A stretch of 42,042 nt of DNA, taken from an uncultured Bacteroidaceae bacterium (GTDB lineage Bacteria; Bacteroidota; Bacteroidia; Bacteroidales; Bacteroidaceae). Below are positions 33,544-42,042 of this stretch, one piece after another. The stretch lies in NCBI GenBank assembly GCA_905236985.1, contig CAJORF010000019.1, positions 1 to 42,042 on the forward strand, given 5' to 3'. A program made the position numbers and the translations under genes. A model generated the notes under the pieces. That model worked only from the letters and a program-made list of their open reading frames with translations. It was not told where the DNA came from and did no database searches. Position 1 is the first letter of the stretch. Every line of letters starts with the position of its first letter.

Positions 33544-36534
33544 ATGACGCTTCGCGAAGCCCTCATCTCCCGCCGCCCTGCTGCCACTCTCATCCTCGAC
33601 GGTGCAATGGGTACGATGATTCAGAGCTATGGTCTGCGTGAAGAAGATTTCCGAGGTCTTTCGTCCGAGTGCCCTGCGAAGTATCGTTTCAGTTCGTTGC
33701 CAGGTCAGCAGTTGGGCAACAACGACCTACTCTGCCTGACACGACCAGATATCATAGCTGACATCCATCGCCGCTATCTCGCAGCTGGAGCGGACATCAT
33801 CTCAACCAACACTTTCAACGCACAGCGTATCTCTCTGGCCGACTACGGCTGCGAGCATCTCGTCGGTGACATCAATCGCGCCGCTGTCCGCATTGCACGG
33901 AAAGCGATGGAGGAAGGAAAGATCTCGCCGAACAGCGAGGAAACATCACCAAGGGCGGCTTTTCTCGCTGCCTCCATCGGTCCTACAAACAAGTCGCTCT
34001 CCATGAGTCCAGACATCAATGACCCAGCACGGCGAGCCATCACCTTCGATGAACTGGTGGATGCTTATGTCGAACAGATGACTGCGCTGCTCAAAAGCGG
34101 CATAGATGCTTTTCTCATCGAGACCATCTTTGATACGCTCAATGCTAAGGCAGCCCTTTATGCCGCCGATGAAGCGATGCTTCAGACTGGCATCAGCGTG
34201 CCTATCATGCTTAGCGCCACCATCAGCGACCGCGCCGGCCGTCTGCTCAGCGGACAGACATTGGAAGCTTTCTTTATTTCCGTCACTCATGCTCCCCTTC
34301 TCTCCATAGGACTCAATTGCTCATTTGGTGCCGTTGAGATGTTACCCCACCTGCGTGAACTGAGGCAGTTGGTTAATCATCACAATGTTCGCGCGTGCGA
34401 ACCTCTTTTTATAAGCGCGCATCCGAATGCTGGACTGCCTAACCAGCTCGGGCAGTACAACGAGACACCCGAGATGATGGCTGAACACATCCGTCCATTC
34501 CTCACAGAAGGTCTCGTCGATATCATCGGCGGTTGCTGCGGCACAACGGATGAACATATTAGGGTAATAAGGGAAGGAGCGGTTAGCAATCAAGAAGAGT
34601 ACATATTTACCTCTGAATCCCACAAAGCGGACACCTGCTCAGTACATTCTGCTCCCTCCCTTATAGGGGGAGAGTCTGAGTCTTCGGAGGTGAGTCTTTC
34701 CCTCTCAGGCCTTTCCCCTCTCATCCTTACGCCCGAAGTGGCATTCATCAATGTTGGTGAGCGTTGTAATGTTGCCGGATCACGCAAGTTCTTGCGTCTG
34801 ATCAAGGAGAAGAATTACGATGAGGCTATGGAGATTGCACGCAAACAGGTTGAAGACGGAGCCTTGGTACTGGATATCAACCTCGATGACGGACTGCTCG
34901 AAACGAAGCAGGAGATGTGTCATTTCCTGAATCTCTTGGCAGCCGAACCCGATGTCTGCCGCGTACCGTTCATGATTGACTCCAGCCGATGGGATGTCAT
35001 TCGCGCCGCCCTTGGCTGCATCCAAGGCAAGAGCATCGTCAACAGCATTTCGCTCAAAGAAGGCGAAGCTGTCTTCCTCGAACGTGCCCACGAGATTCAT
35101 CGTCTTGGGGCTGCGGTTGTTGTCATGGCTTTCGACGAAGAGGGTCAAGCCACAACCTTCGAACGACGCATCGCCATCTGTGAGCGTGCCTACCGTTTGC
35201 TCACAGAACAAGTACATTTCCCTGCCGAAGACATCATCTTCGATCCCAATATCCTTGCTATCGCCACAGGAATGCCAGAGCACAATCGCTATGCTCTCGA
35301 CTTCATCCGCGCTACCGAGTGGATCAAGACCCACCTGTCTGGTGCTCACGTCAGTGGTGGCGTCAGCAACCTCAGCTTCGCCTTCCGTGGCAACAACTAC
35401 TTGCGCGAGGCGATGCACGCTGTTTTCCTCTTTCATGCACGACGCGCAGGCATGGACATGGCCATTGTCAACCCTGCAACTACAGTCACTTACGCAGACA
35501 TTCCTGATGACCATCTTCAACTCATTGAAGATGCAATTTTGGCACGCAGGGAAGATGCATGCGAAAGATTGGCAGACTCTCCCCCCGAACCAGTCCAGCC
35601 AGAACACTCGGTTCTGTCTTCCTGGCACCCTATAAGGGAGGGAGTGGTTACCTCTGCAGATAACAACGCGGACGCCTATTCAGTACATTCTGCTCCCTCC
35701 CTTATAGAGGGAGAGTCCACGGGGGAAGCATCTTCTATTGCCCTCTCCCTCATCTCCTCCCTCCGTCGCGGCGAAACCAACACGCTTGAGGCAGACTTGA
35801 TGGAAGCTCTGAAAGTCTATCCCTCACCAGTTGCCATTATTGAAGGTCCCTTGATGCAAGGCATGAACCTCGTCGGACAGCTCTTCGGTCAAGGCAAGAT
35901 GTTCCTGCCACAGGTTGTCAAAACAGCCCGCACCATGAAACGCGCCGTTGAGATTCTGCAACCATATCTCGAAGCCAGATCAAGCGGGCAAACCGAAGAA
36001 AGTACACAAGCTGGGCATCCAAGAAAGATTCTTTTGGCGACGGTTAAGGGCGATGTCCATGATATTGGGAAGAATATCGTAGCAACAGTCATGGCCTGCA
36101 ATGGATATGAAGTCATTGATTTGGGTGTCATGGTGCCCGCTGAGACCATCGTAGAGAAGACCCTGGAACTACAACCAGACCTGATCGGACTCTCGGGACT
36201 CATCACACCCTCGCTCGAAGAGATGGTTCACACTGTGCATCTTCTGGATCAGGCAGGTATCTCTGTACCTATAATGATAGGCGGTGCCACAACAAGCGCA
36301 TTGCACACAGCATTGAAGATTGCTCCCGTCTATCACGGTCCCATCCTCCATGTATGTGATGCTTCGCAAAACGCTCCTCTTGCCGCACCTTTCCTCTCTC
36401 CGAAAACAGCAGCTGCTGCTACCGAAGCACTTCACGCAGAACAGGAAGCGATGCGCAGTCAGGCGGCTCAAACATCTACCAACAAGCCCATACCACTTGA
36501 AGAAGCACGAGCACGTAAACCTCATTATTTCTAA
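33544..36534 (+). CDS. metH: cobalamin-dependent methionine synthase without reactivation domain, two repeat insertions
   Basis: Transfers methyl from 5-methyl-THF through cobalamin to homocysteine. 996 residues in order: homocysteine domain (to about 335; zinc ligands C259 in GLNCSFG and C331, C332 in GGCCGTT), folate domain starting FINVGERCNVAGSRKF (401-416), cap domain, and B12 domain with DVHDIGK (837-843; H839 is the cobalt ligand) and GLSGLITPS. The protein ends at PLEEARARKPHYF, where MetH of E. coli continues into the SAM-binding reactivation domain, so that domain is absent; this short form is known in Bacteroidales and how it is reactivated is unclear. Linkers at about 341-378 and 696-725 contain two copies of the palindromic element (SVHSAPSLIGGES and SVHSAPSLIEGES). 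Follows smpB by 34 bases. The DMP19-family gene starts 6 bases after its stop. Confidence 0.93.
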   Translation: MTLREALISRRPAATLILDGAMGTMIQSYGLREEDFRGLSSECPAKYRFSSLPGQQLGNNDLLCLTRPDIIADIHRRYLAAGADIISTNTFNAQRISLADYGCEHLVGDINRAAVRIARKAMEEGKISPNSEETSPRAAFLAASIGPTNKSLSMSPDINDPARRAITFDELVDAYVEQMTALLKSGIDAFLIETIFDTLNAKAALYAADEAMLQTGISVPIMLSATISDRAGRLLSGQTLEAFFISVTHAPLLSIGLNCSFGAVEMLPHLRELRQLVNHHNVRACEPLFISAHPNAGLPNQLGQYNETPEMMAEHIRPFLTEGLVDIIGGCCGTTDEHIRVIREGAVSNQEEYIFTSESHKADTCSVHSAPSLIGGESESSEVSLSLSGLSPLILTPEVAFINVGERCNVAGSRKFLRLIKEKNYDEAMEIARKQVEDGALVLDINLDDGLLETKQEMCHFLNLLAAEPDVCRVPFMIDSSRWDVIRAALGCIQGKSIVNSISLKEGEAVFLERAHEIHRLGAAVVVMAFDEEGQATTFERRIAICERAYRLLTEQVHFPAEDIIFDPNILAIATGMPEHNRYALDFIRATEWIKTHLSGAHVSGGVSNLSFAFRGNNYLREAMHAVFLFHARRAGMDMAIVNPATTVTYADIPDDHLQLIEDAILARREDACERLADSPPEPVQPEHSVLSSWHPIREGVVTSADNNADAYSVHSAPSLIEGESTGEASSIALSLISSLRRGETNTLEADLMEALKVYPSPVAIIEGPLMQGMNLVGQLFGQGKMFLPQVVKTARTMKRAVEILQPYLEARSSGQTEESTQAGHPRKILLATVKGDVHDIGKNIVATVMACNGYEVIDLGVMVPAETIVEKTLELQPDLIGLSGLITPSLEEMVHTVHLLDQAGISVPIMIGGATTSALHTALKIAPVYHGPILHVCDASQNAPLAAPFLSPKTAAAATEALHAEQEAMRSQAAQTSTNKPIPLEEARARKPHYF
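34565..34677 (+). repeat. in-frame palindromic element, first copy in metH
   Basis: The left arm TAATAAGGGAAGGAGCGGTTA (34565-34585) and the right block 34627-34676 contain the hairpin-forming CTCCCTCCCTTATAGGGGGAG. The right 50 bases match the second metH copy at 46 positions. Read as SVHSAPSLIGGES between the homocysteine and folate domains. Confidence 0.8.
35631..35718 (+). repeat. in-frame palindromic element, second copy in metH
   Basis: Left arm TATAAGGGAGGGAG (35631-35644) and right arm CTCCCTCCCTTATA (35693-35706) are a perfect 14-bp inverted repeat with a 48-base spacer; GAGGGAGAGTC follows. The 50 bases at 35668-35717 match the first metH copy at 46 positions. Read as SVHSAPSLIEGES between the folate and cap domains. 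Confidence 0.85.
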
Positions 36535-36540
36535 CCGAAT

Positions 36541-37077
36541 ATGTTGCCAACCCTACACGAACAGATGCTCATCCAAGCCGCATCGAAAGGCATGGACTCA
36601 TACCTGAAAGTCATCATCGACAGCCTCAACGAATCCATCGGAGGCGAACTGAACGCAGACACGATGACACGCCTCAATGGTGAACAGATCACTTTGCTCG
36701 CCTACAATTTGCTACGCGACGAAGTAATGGACGGCGGTTTCGTCCAATTGATACACAATGGACTCGGACCCTTTATTTTTATGAATCCATTTGCCAAAGC
36801 AATGCGTCTGTGGGGTGAAGCGACGGAGGTAGAAACGGGCACCACCTATCTGCATGACTTCTCGAAACTCCTCTACAAAGGACGCAAGCTCTTCGAGCAG
36901 TACGGCAATGAGCTGACCAATCCTTGCACCGACGAGGAGTTCATGGCTCTCTTTGAGCAATATCCCGCTTTCGATGACCTTGACGATGAATTCATAGAGA
37001 CCGAGGAATACATCACCGCGACGATAGCGCACTATGTCGATGAACATCTCGAGCTATTCGTCGCGGTGGAGAAATAA
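36541..37077 (+). CDS. DMP19 / DUF4375 family protein
   Basis: 178 residues, cytoplasmic, acidic. The phrase LLAYNLLRDEVMDGGFVQLIHNGLGPFIFMNPFAKAMRLWG (51-92) is the signature of the DMP19-like family (PF14300), whose founder is a DNA-mimic protein of Neisseria; most other members have no known function. The C-terminal part is rich in Asp and Glu (FDDLDDEFIETEEY), in keeping with a mimic but not proof. It begins 6 bases after the metH stop, so it is co-translated with metH; a role tied to MetH, for example in place of the lost reactivation domain, is possible but unsupported. Convergent with clpC, 19 bases apart. Confidence 0.7.
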   Translation: MLPTLHEQMLIQAASKGMDSYLKVIIDSLNESIGGELNADTMTRLNGEQITLLAYNLLRDEVMDGGFVQLIHNGLGPFIFMNPFAKAMRLWGEATEVETGTTYLHDFSKLLYKGRKLFEQYGNELTNPCTDEEFMALFEQYPAFDDLDDEFIETEEYITATIAHYVDEHLELFVAVEK

Positions 37078-37096
37078 AGCAGACTTTCCCTTAGGA

Positions 37097-39634
37097 TTAT
37101 AACGCCAGAACGGGTTCTTCCTCTACTTTAAGTGTCAGCTCTTTGGCATCTGATGAAAAGGCATCTGCTATTACGGTTTGACCATCTTTGAGATGACCGT
37201 CCAAGATGAGTTGACAGAAAGCATCCTCGACTGCGGTCTGGATGAGTCGCTTCAGCGGACGGGCACCAAACTGTACGTCGTAGCCCTTTTCGGCGAGCCA
37301 GTTGCGGGCAGCATCCGTGAGTTGGATGTGATAGCCCATTTCTTCAACGCGCTTCTGCAACGGATGCATCTCTATATCCACAATCTGATGCAGGCTCTCC
37401 TTTGACAATTGGTCAAAGAAGATGATGTCATCCAAGCGGTTGAGGAACTCAGGTGAGAACTGACGCTGCAGCGTCTTCTGGATGATGCTGCGAGCATATT
37501 CGCGATTGTTGACGTCGCCGCCACGGTTAAATCCGATACCCTGACCGAACTCCTTCAGCTGGCGTGTGCCCGTGTTGGAGGTCATGACAACGACGGTGTT
37601 GCGGAAGTCAACGGTCGTTCCGTTGCCATCGGTCAGACGTCCCTCGTCCATCACCTGCAACAGGATGTTGAAGACATCTGAGTGAGCCTTCTCGATCTCG
37701 TCGAGCAGGACTATACTATATGGTTTGCGGCGCACCCGATCAGTGAGTTGTCCGCCCTCCTCGTAGCCGACATATCCCGGAGGTGCCCCCACCATACGGC
37801 TGACGGTGTGCTTCTCCATATACTCCGACATATCTACGCGGATGAGCGCATCCTCGCTGCCGAAGAGCTCTACGGCCAGGCGCTTGGTGAGATAGGTCTT
37901 GCCTACGCCGGTAGGACCGAGGAACATGAAAGTACCGATGGGTTTGTTGGGATCCTTAAGTCCCACCCGTGAACGTTGTATGGCATGAACAAGTTTCTCA
38001 ACAGCATCATCCTGACCGACAACAGAATGCTTGAGATTGTCGCCGAGGTGGCGCAGGCGTTCGTTTTCGCTCTCGCCGACACGCTGAACGGGAATGCCCG
38101 TCATCATCGCCACGACATCCGCAATCTGCTGTTCGCCAATCTCTTCGCGCACATCCTTCATCTGGTGTTCCCAGTCCTTCTTCATCTGTTCAAGGCGTTC
38201 CTCTTCGTTGGCCAGTTGGTCGCGATATTCGGCAGCAAGCTCGAAATTCTGCGTCTGCACCGCCTTATCCTTCAACTCCTTGAGGTGCATACATAGTTCT
38301 TCTTTCCGTACAATATCCTGGCTGATGGGGATGTTGACGAGATGTGCTCTCGACCCCGCCTCGTCCATCGCATCGATGGCCTTGTCTGGCAGGCATCGGT
38401 CAGTCATATAGCGGTCGGTCAGCGTGACACAAGCACGCAGAGCCTCAGGCGAGTAACGCACATTGTGGTGTTCCTCGTAGCGTTCCTTGATGTTTTCGAG
38501 GATTGTCACGGTCTCCTCCACTGTCGTGGGCTCCACGAGCACCTTTTGGAATCGACGCTCCAATGCGCCGTCCTTCTCAATGCTCTTCTTGTATTCATCG
38601 ATGGTAGTAGCTCCTATGCATTGCACCTCGCCACGCGCCAAAGCAGGTTTCAGCATATTGGCGGCATCCATGGTACCCGCAGCCGAGCCCGCACCAATGA
38701 GCGTATGTATCTCGTCGATGAAGAGGATGATTTCCTTGTGCGACTGAAGCTCATTGATGATGGCTTTCAATCGTTCCTCGAACTGTCCGCGATACTTCGT
38801 TCCTGCCACTACACCTGCCAAGTCCAACACGATGATGCGCTTGTCAAAAAGCAACCGTGCTACTTTACGCTGCACGATGCGCAATGCCAGTCCTTCGACG
38901 ATAGCACTTTTTCCTGCACCGGGAAGTCCGATGAGGATTGGATTATTCTTCTTGCGACGACAAAGAATCTGCGCCACACGTTGAATCTCCGTCTCACGTC
39001 CCACGACGGGGTCGAGCAGTCCCTCCTGCGCCGCCTTGGTGAGGTCAGTGCCGAAGGTATCAAGAGCTGGCGTACCACTGCCCTTACCCTGCTTCTTAGC
39101 TGTCTGGCGGGCAGAAATGTTGCGACCGGTATTGTGGAGGTCTTCATCTCCATCTTCGTCCTCCTCCTCATCATCCTCGTCCTCGTCAGTAAAGCCAAAC
39201 CCCATGGATGGTTCCTGACGTTGCATCAGCGCATTCTTTATAGTCGCGTAATCTACTTGGAAATCATTGAGCATCTTGCAAGTAGCTTCCGTAGAGTCAC
39301 GAAGCAGAGCGAGCAGCAAGTGCTCAGTATCAGCACATTCAGTCTTCATCGCACGTGCCTCCAGAAACATCAGTTTCATGATTCGATTGGCACTATCGCT
39401 GAGTAATGGGTCACGAGTATCATCAAAGGAAGCCACGATGCGCTCCAACTCCACCTTCAGGCGCTTCATATCCAAACCCAGCTGATTCAAAATCATCATC
39501 GCGGTGCAGTCCGTCTCACGCATCATCGCCAGGAACAGGTGCGCAGGTTCCACAGCGGAACAACGCAGGCGCATAGCCTCTTCCTTGCTATAAGAGAGAA
39601 TTTCCGTTATCTTAGGGGATAGTTTTTGATCCAT
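37097..39634 (-). CDS. clpC: ATP-dependent Clp protease ATP-binding subunit ClpC
   Basis: AAA+ unfoldase that feeds ClpP and guards protein quality. 845 residues: N-terminal repeat domain (1-145, [26 protein letters not shown]), a very acidic linker [15 protein letters not shown] (151-165), first ATPase with Walker A GLPGAGKS (236-243) and [13 protein letters not shown], a middle region with UVR-type motif ([28 protein letters not shown]) typical of ClpC rather than ClpB, and second ATPase with GPTGVGKT and LLDEIEKAH, followed by the D2-small domain. ATG 39634 starts [14 protein letters not shown]. tRNA-Arg lies 42 bases upstream on the same strand and no separate promoter is obvious, so clpC may be transcribed through the tRNA. 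No ctsR-like operator was noticed. Confidence 0.95.
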   Translation of the reverse strand: MDQKLSPKITEILSYSKEEAMRLRCSAVEPAHLFLAMMRETDCTAMMILNQLGLDMKRLKVELERIVASFDDTRDPLLSDSANRIMKLMFLEARAMKTECADTEHLLLALLRDSTEATCKMLNDFQVDYATIKNALMQRQEPSMGFGFTDEDEDDEEEDEDGDEDLHNTGRNISARQTAKKQGKGSGTPALDTFGTDLTKAAQEGLLDPVVGRETEIQRVAQILCRRKKNNPILIGLPGAGKSAIVEGLALRIVQRKVARLLFDKRIIVLDLAGVVAGTKYRGQFEERLKAIINELQSHKEIILFIDEIHTLIGAGSAAGTMDAANMLKPALARGEVQCIGATTIDEYKKSIEKDGALERRFQKVLVEPTTVEETVTILENIKERYEEHHNVRYSPEALRACVTLTDRYMTDRCLPDKAIDAMDEAGSRAHLVNIPISQDIVRKEELCMHLKELKDKAVQTQNFELAAEYRDQLANEEERLEQMKKDWEHQMKDVREEIGEQQIADVVAMMTGIPVQRVGESENERLRHLGDNLKHSVVGQDDAVEKLVHAIQRSRVGLKDPNKPIGTFMFLGPTGVGKTYLTKRLAVELFGSEDALIRVDMSEYMEKHTVSRMVGAPPGYVGYEEGGQLTDRVRRKPYSIVLLDEIEKAHSDVFNILLQVMDEGRLTDGNGTTVDFRNTVVVMTSNTGTRQLKEFGQGIGFNRGGDVNNREYARSIIQKTLQRQFSPEFLNRLDDIIFFDQLSKESLHQIVDIEMHPLQKRVEEMGYHIQLTDAARNWLAEKGYDVQFGARPLKRLIQTAVEDAFCQLILDGHLKDGQTVIADAFSSDAKELTLKVEEEPVLAL

Positions 39635-39676
39635 ATCACATATTAGCTTTTACTCAAAAATGCTTATTCTCATCAG

Positions 39677-39750
39677 TGACTCCTGCGGGATTCAAACCCA
39701 CAACGTTCTGATCCGTAGTCAGATGCTCTATTCAGTTGAGCTAAGGAGCC
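39677..39750 (-). tRNA. tRNA-Arg (anticodon ACG)
   Basis: A 74-base cloverleaf on the minus strand: acceptor GGCTCCT/AGGAGTC, D-stem GCTC/GAGC, anticodon stem TCTGA/TCAGA with loop CTACGGA (anticodon ACG, reading CGN after A-to-I change), T-arm GTGGG TTTGAAT CCCGC, discriminator A. The 3' CCA is not encoded. Promoter immediately upstream at 39773-39804. Confidence 0.95.
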
Positions 39751-39772
39751 GTGTTTCCCTCAAATCTGTCGG

Positions 39773-39804
39773 CAAAGATAAAGTGTTTCGCTGACCTATG
39801 CAAA
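39773..39804 (-). promoter_or_regulatory. promoter for tRNA-Arg (and possibly clpC)
   Basis: Minus strand TTTG (39801-39804), 20 bases, TATCTTTG (39773-39780). Perfect spacing; transcription would begin a few bases further on, about 20 bases before the tRNA. Confidence 0.8.
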
Positions 39805-39857
39805 CTTTTTGAGGGAATTTAATATTTCGACTTTTGAACCGTTGGGGTTTTTAAGTC

Positions 39858-41915
39858 TTACAGCAGTTCAACAGAACGTTTGACAAAGCGGGTCAGTGCC
39901 TCACCGGTAAGCAGACCATTCTGCAAGAGAGCCAGGTCAATGAGTTGATGGACGCGCTCGTTGGTGACGGCGTAAGCTGCCAATACCTCCTTGCGCTTCT
40001 GCTCCTGTGCCTCGATGCTCTCGCGGCACTGATCCATGTCCTTGCGCTCCTCGTCGGTGATTTCATCGTACTTCTTCTTGTCCTGCTCAGCCTGTAGCAC
40101 GCTCTTGCGAGCGTTCAGTCCGCGTAGTTCAGCTTCGATGGGTTTGAGTTCCTCGGCAGTGGCAAGCTCACTCTGTTCGAGCACCTCTTTGACGAGTCGG
40201 CTGTCCGTATTGAGTACGAGGTTGTACATATCCGGCATTTCACCATAGAATCCCATACCCGGCTGAATACGAGCCATATCCTTCATGCGTCGCATATATT
40301 CGCTCTGGGTGATGACCACGGGCATAGCCTCCTCACCCATCGGCTGAGTCTCCACGTGATAGGTGACTTTCTCGCTCTTGGGCAACTGTGACTCAAATAC
40401 GGCTGACAGATTGGCAGACCTTTCGGCTGACAATTCTTCACCCTTCGCCTCGTCCTTCTGGATCAGTCGGTCGATAGTGTCTGCATCGACGCGCGTGAAG
40501 GTAGTCTTCTCTAATTTACGCTCCAGCATCTGCACAACAGGCGTGTCCAGCTGACCGTCGAGCAGCAACACATTGTAGCCTTTCTGCTTGGCAGCATCGA
40601 TGTAGGTGTATTGTGCCTCGCGGTCGGCGGCATAGAGATAGACGAGCTGACCGTCCTTGTTGGTTTGGGCGTCCTTGATGAGTGCCTGGTACTCTTCGAG
40701 CGTGTAGTACTTGCCGTCAGTGTCTTTCAAGAGGAAGAACGTCTTGGCCTTCTCGTAGAAGTCATCCTCAGTGAGCATTCCGTATGAGATGAAGATCTTC
40801 AGATCGTCCCATTTCTCCTCGAACTCCTTGCGGTCGTTCTTGAATAGCGAGCTTAGGCGGTCGGCCACTTTCTTGGTGATATAACCGCTGATCTTCTTGA
40901 CGTTACTATCGCTCTGCAGATATGAACGGCTGACGTTTAGCGGGATGTCTGGCGAGTCGATAGTGCCGTGCAGCAGCGTCAGGAAGTCAGGCACGATGCC
41001 TTCCACCTGATCCGTCACAAACACTTGGTTGCAGTACAGCTGAATCTTATTGCGCTGCAGGTCGAGGTTATTCTTGATCTTCGGGAAATAAAGCACACCC
41101 GTGAGGTTGAACGGGTAATCCACATTCAAGTGTATCCAGAACAGAGGCTCGTCGGCCATAGGATAAAGCTGACGATAGAATGTTTTATAATCCTCATCTT
41201 TCAGTTCAGCGGGTTTGCGAATCCAAAGAGGTGTTGTGTCATTCACCTGATTGTCAGCATCGGTGTCCTGCATCTTTCCGTCCTTCCACTCCTGCTTCTT
41301 GCCGAAGACAACAGGTACGGGCAGGAAATGGCAGTACTTCTTCAGAAGACCTTCTAACTTGTCCTTCTCGAGGAACTCTTTGCAGTCCTCAGAGAGGTGC
41401 ATGACAATGTCCGTACCGCGATCTTCACGTTCTGCATCCTCGATGGTGAATTCAGGACTTCCATCGCAGCTCCATTTCACGGCCTGTGCGCCCTCCTGAT
41501 AGCTCTTGGTGATGATATCAACGCGGTCGCTGACCATGAAACTCGAATAGAATCCGAGACCAAAGTGTCCGATGATAGCGTTAGCATCCTCCTTGTATTT
41601 GTCCAAGAAATCGTTGGCACCAGAGAAGGCGATCTGATTGATATACTTGTCAATCTCATCGGATGTCATGCCGATACCACGGTCGCTGACGGTGATTGTG
41701 CCGGCATCCTTATCGACTTTAATCTCAACCTTCAATTCGCCCAGCTCGCCCTTGAAGTCGCCCTTGCTGGCAAGAGTCTTCAGTTTCTGCGTAGCATCAA
41801 CGGCATTAGACACCATCTCACGGATAAAGATCTCGTGATCGGAATACAAAAACTTTTTGATGACCGGGAAGATATTCTCAGTCGTCACTCCGATATTACC
41901 TTTTTGTGTACTCAT
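39858..41915 (-). CDS. htpG: molecular chaperone HtpG (Hsp90)
   Basis: Cytoplasmic ATP-dependent chaperone dimer. 685 residues: GHKL ATPase domain with MVSNAVDATQKL (33-44, Mg-binding Asn), DRGIGM (about 77-82) and IGHFGLGFYSSFMVSDRV lid-strand region; then the middle domain with LYFPK and the conserved LNVSRSYLQSD; then the C-terminal dimerisation part ending in LLTGEALTRFVKRSVELL. The C-terminal third contains a long charged helix (LRGLNARKSVLQAEQDKKKYDEITDEE...) not found in short HtpG proteins and common in Bacteroidetes versions. ATG 41915 starts MSTQKGNIGVTTENIFPVIKKFLYS. About 65 bases upstream lies a full match to the sigma-54 promoter consensus. The tRNA-Arg/clpC unit follows after 107 bases with its own promoter. 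Confidence 0.95.
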   Translation of the reverse strand: MSTQKGNIGVTTENIFPVIKKFLYSDHEIFIREMVSNAVDATQKLKTLASKGDFKGELGELKVEIKVDKDAGTITVSDRGIGMTSDEIDKYINQIAFSGANDFLDKYKEDANAIIGHFGLGFYSSFMVSDRVDIITKSYQEGAQAVKWSCDGSPEFTIEDAEREDRGTDIVMHLSEDCKEFLEKDKLEGLLKKYCHFLPVPVVFGKKQEWKDGKMQDTDADNQVNDTTPLWIRKPAELKDEDYKTFYRQLYPMADEPLFWIHLNVDYPFNLTGVLYFPKIKNNLDLQRNKIQLYCNQVFVTDQVEGIVPDFLTLLHGTIDSPDIPLNVSRSYLQSDSNVKKISGYITKKVADRLSSLFKNDRKEFEEKWDDLKIFISYGMLTEDDFYEKAKTFFLLKDTDGKYYTLEEYQALIKDAQTNKDGQLVYLYAADREAQYTYIDAAKQKGYNVLLLDGQLDTPVVQMLERKLEKTTFTRVDADTIDRLIQKDEAKGEELSAERSANLSAVFESQLPKSEKVTYHVETQPMGEEAMPVVITQSEYMRRMKDMARIQPGMGFYGEMPDMYNLVLNTDSRLVKEVLEQSELATAEELKPIEAELRGLNARKSVLQAEQDKKKYDEITDEERKDMDQCRESIEAQEQKRKEVLAAYAVTNERVHQLIDLALLQNGLLTGEALTRFVKRSVELL

Positions 41916-41977
41916 AGTAATACTTTTATATAAATATGATTAAAAATTCGATGATTCAATATCTTCTCTACTTCCTT

Positions 41978-41993
41978 AGCAAAAGGCGTGCCA
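41978..41993 (-). promoter_or_regulatory. sigma-54-type -24/-12 promoter of htpG
   Basis: Minus strand TGGCACG-CCTT-TTGCT: the GG (41992-41991) and GC (41980-41979) are 10 bases apart as the -24/-12 consensus TGGCACGNNNNTTGCW demands, and all fixed positions agree. Predicted start near 41967, leader about 50 bases. No -33/-7 type promoter was seen nearby. Confidence 0.65.
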
Positions 41994-41996
41994 AAA

Positions 41997-42042
41997 TAGA
42001 CGTGTGGACTGTTTGACCCGGGTCAAACAGTCCACACGTCTA
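41997..42042. repeat. perfect 46-bp palindrome at window edge
   Basis: The last 46 bases are their own reverse complement (23-bp arms, centre CCCGGG, no loop) and AAAA precedes them; the symmetry may continue outside the window. It starts 4 bases beyond the htpG -24 element. It may be a terminator of the neighbouring unseen gene or a protein-binding site. Confidence 0.85.

Noticed and set aside
38342..39406. Open frame of 354 codons opposite clpC
   Set aside because: It is antisense to a fully conserved ATPase and has low-complexity, family-less content.

Overview
The window reads as chromosomal DNA of a member of the Bacteroidales, most likely Prevotella or a close relative. The reasons are: promoters of the Bacteroidetes type (TTTG, about 20 bp, TAnnTTTG) in front of many genes; a PPi-dependent phosphofructokinase of the long form; PCMD and Cthe_2159 surface proteins; a type IX secretion C-terminal domain; an NfnA-NfnB fusion; and a MetH without its reactivation domain. 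No phage, plasmid, CRISPR or transposase gene is visible. Thirty-one genes are called, including one tRNA, one leader peptide and one very small ORF.

Layout, left to right. (1) 1-4626: a minus-strand run pfp, GH25 lysozyme-like, PCMD lipoprotein-like, nspC (nspC is cut by the left edge). (2) 4699-12690, plus strand: tcdA, a 164-nt giant hairpin, dsbD, and a 1562-residue papain-like, T9SS-secreted protease. (3) 12915-14561, minus strand: a TrpB2-type tryptophan synthase beta chain preceded by a complete transcription attenuator with a leader peptide carrying Trp-Trp-Trp. (4) 14601-18969, plus strand: cstA family transporter, fabD, GH13 lipoprotein. (5) 18990-27357: ccsA-type cytochrome c assembly protein (-), Cthe_2159 lipoprotein (+), AlkZ-related protein (-), PD40 propeller protein (-), NfnAB fusion (-). 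(6) 27442-30318, plus strand: nucleoside phosphorylase, mnmE, 5-formyl-THF cyclo-ligase. (7) 30312-31732, minus: recF and dciA/DUF721. (8) 31796-37077, plus: TPR protein, ribH, smpB, metH, DMP19-family protein. (9) 37097-42042, minus: clpC, tRNA-Arg, htpG with a sigma-54-like promoter and a perfect 46-bp palindrome at the window edge.

Most genes are housekeeping. The unusual material lies in and between them. Five related GC-rich palindromic elements are inserted inside four conserved protein genes (nspC, dsbD, nfnAB, metH twice). They are always translated in the same reading frame (consensus roughly APSLxGxEGGES) and mostly sit at domain linkers; no copy was seen between genes. This resembles the protein-embedded palindromic elements described in Rickettsia and is the best candidate here for an undescribed system. 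Second is the trp attenuator controlling trpB2. Third are the large loopless palindromes (5493-5656 and 41997-42042) and a set of 22-bp-spaced repeats at 20616-20695.

All calls come from reading the sequence and its translations by eye. No database search, folding or alignment program was run.
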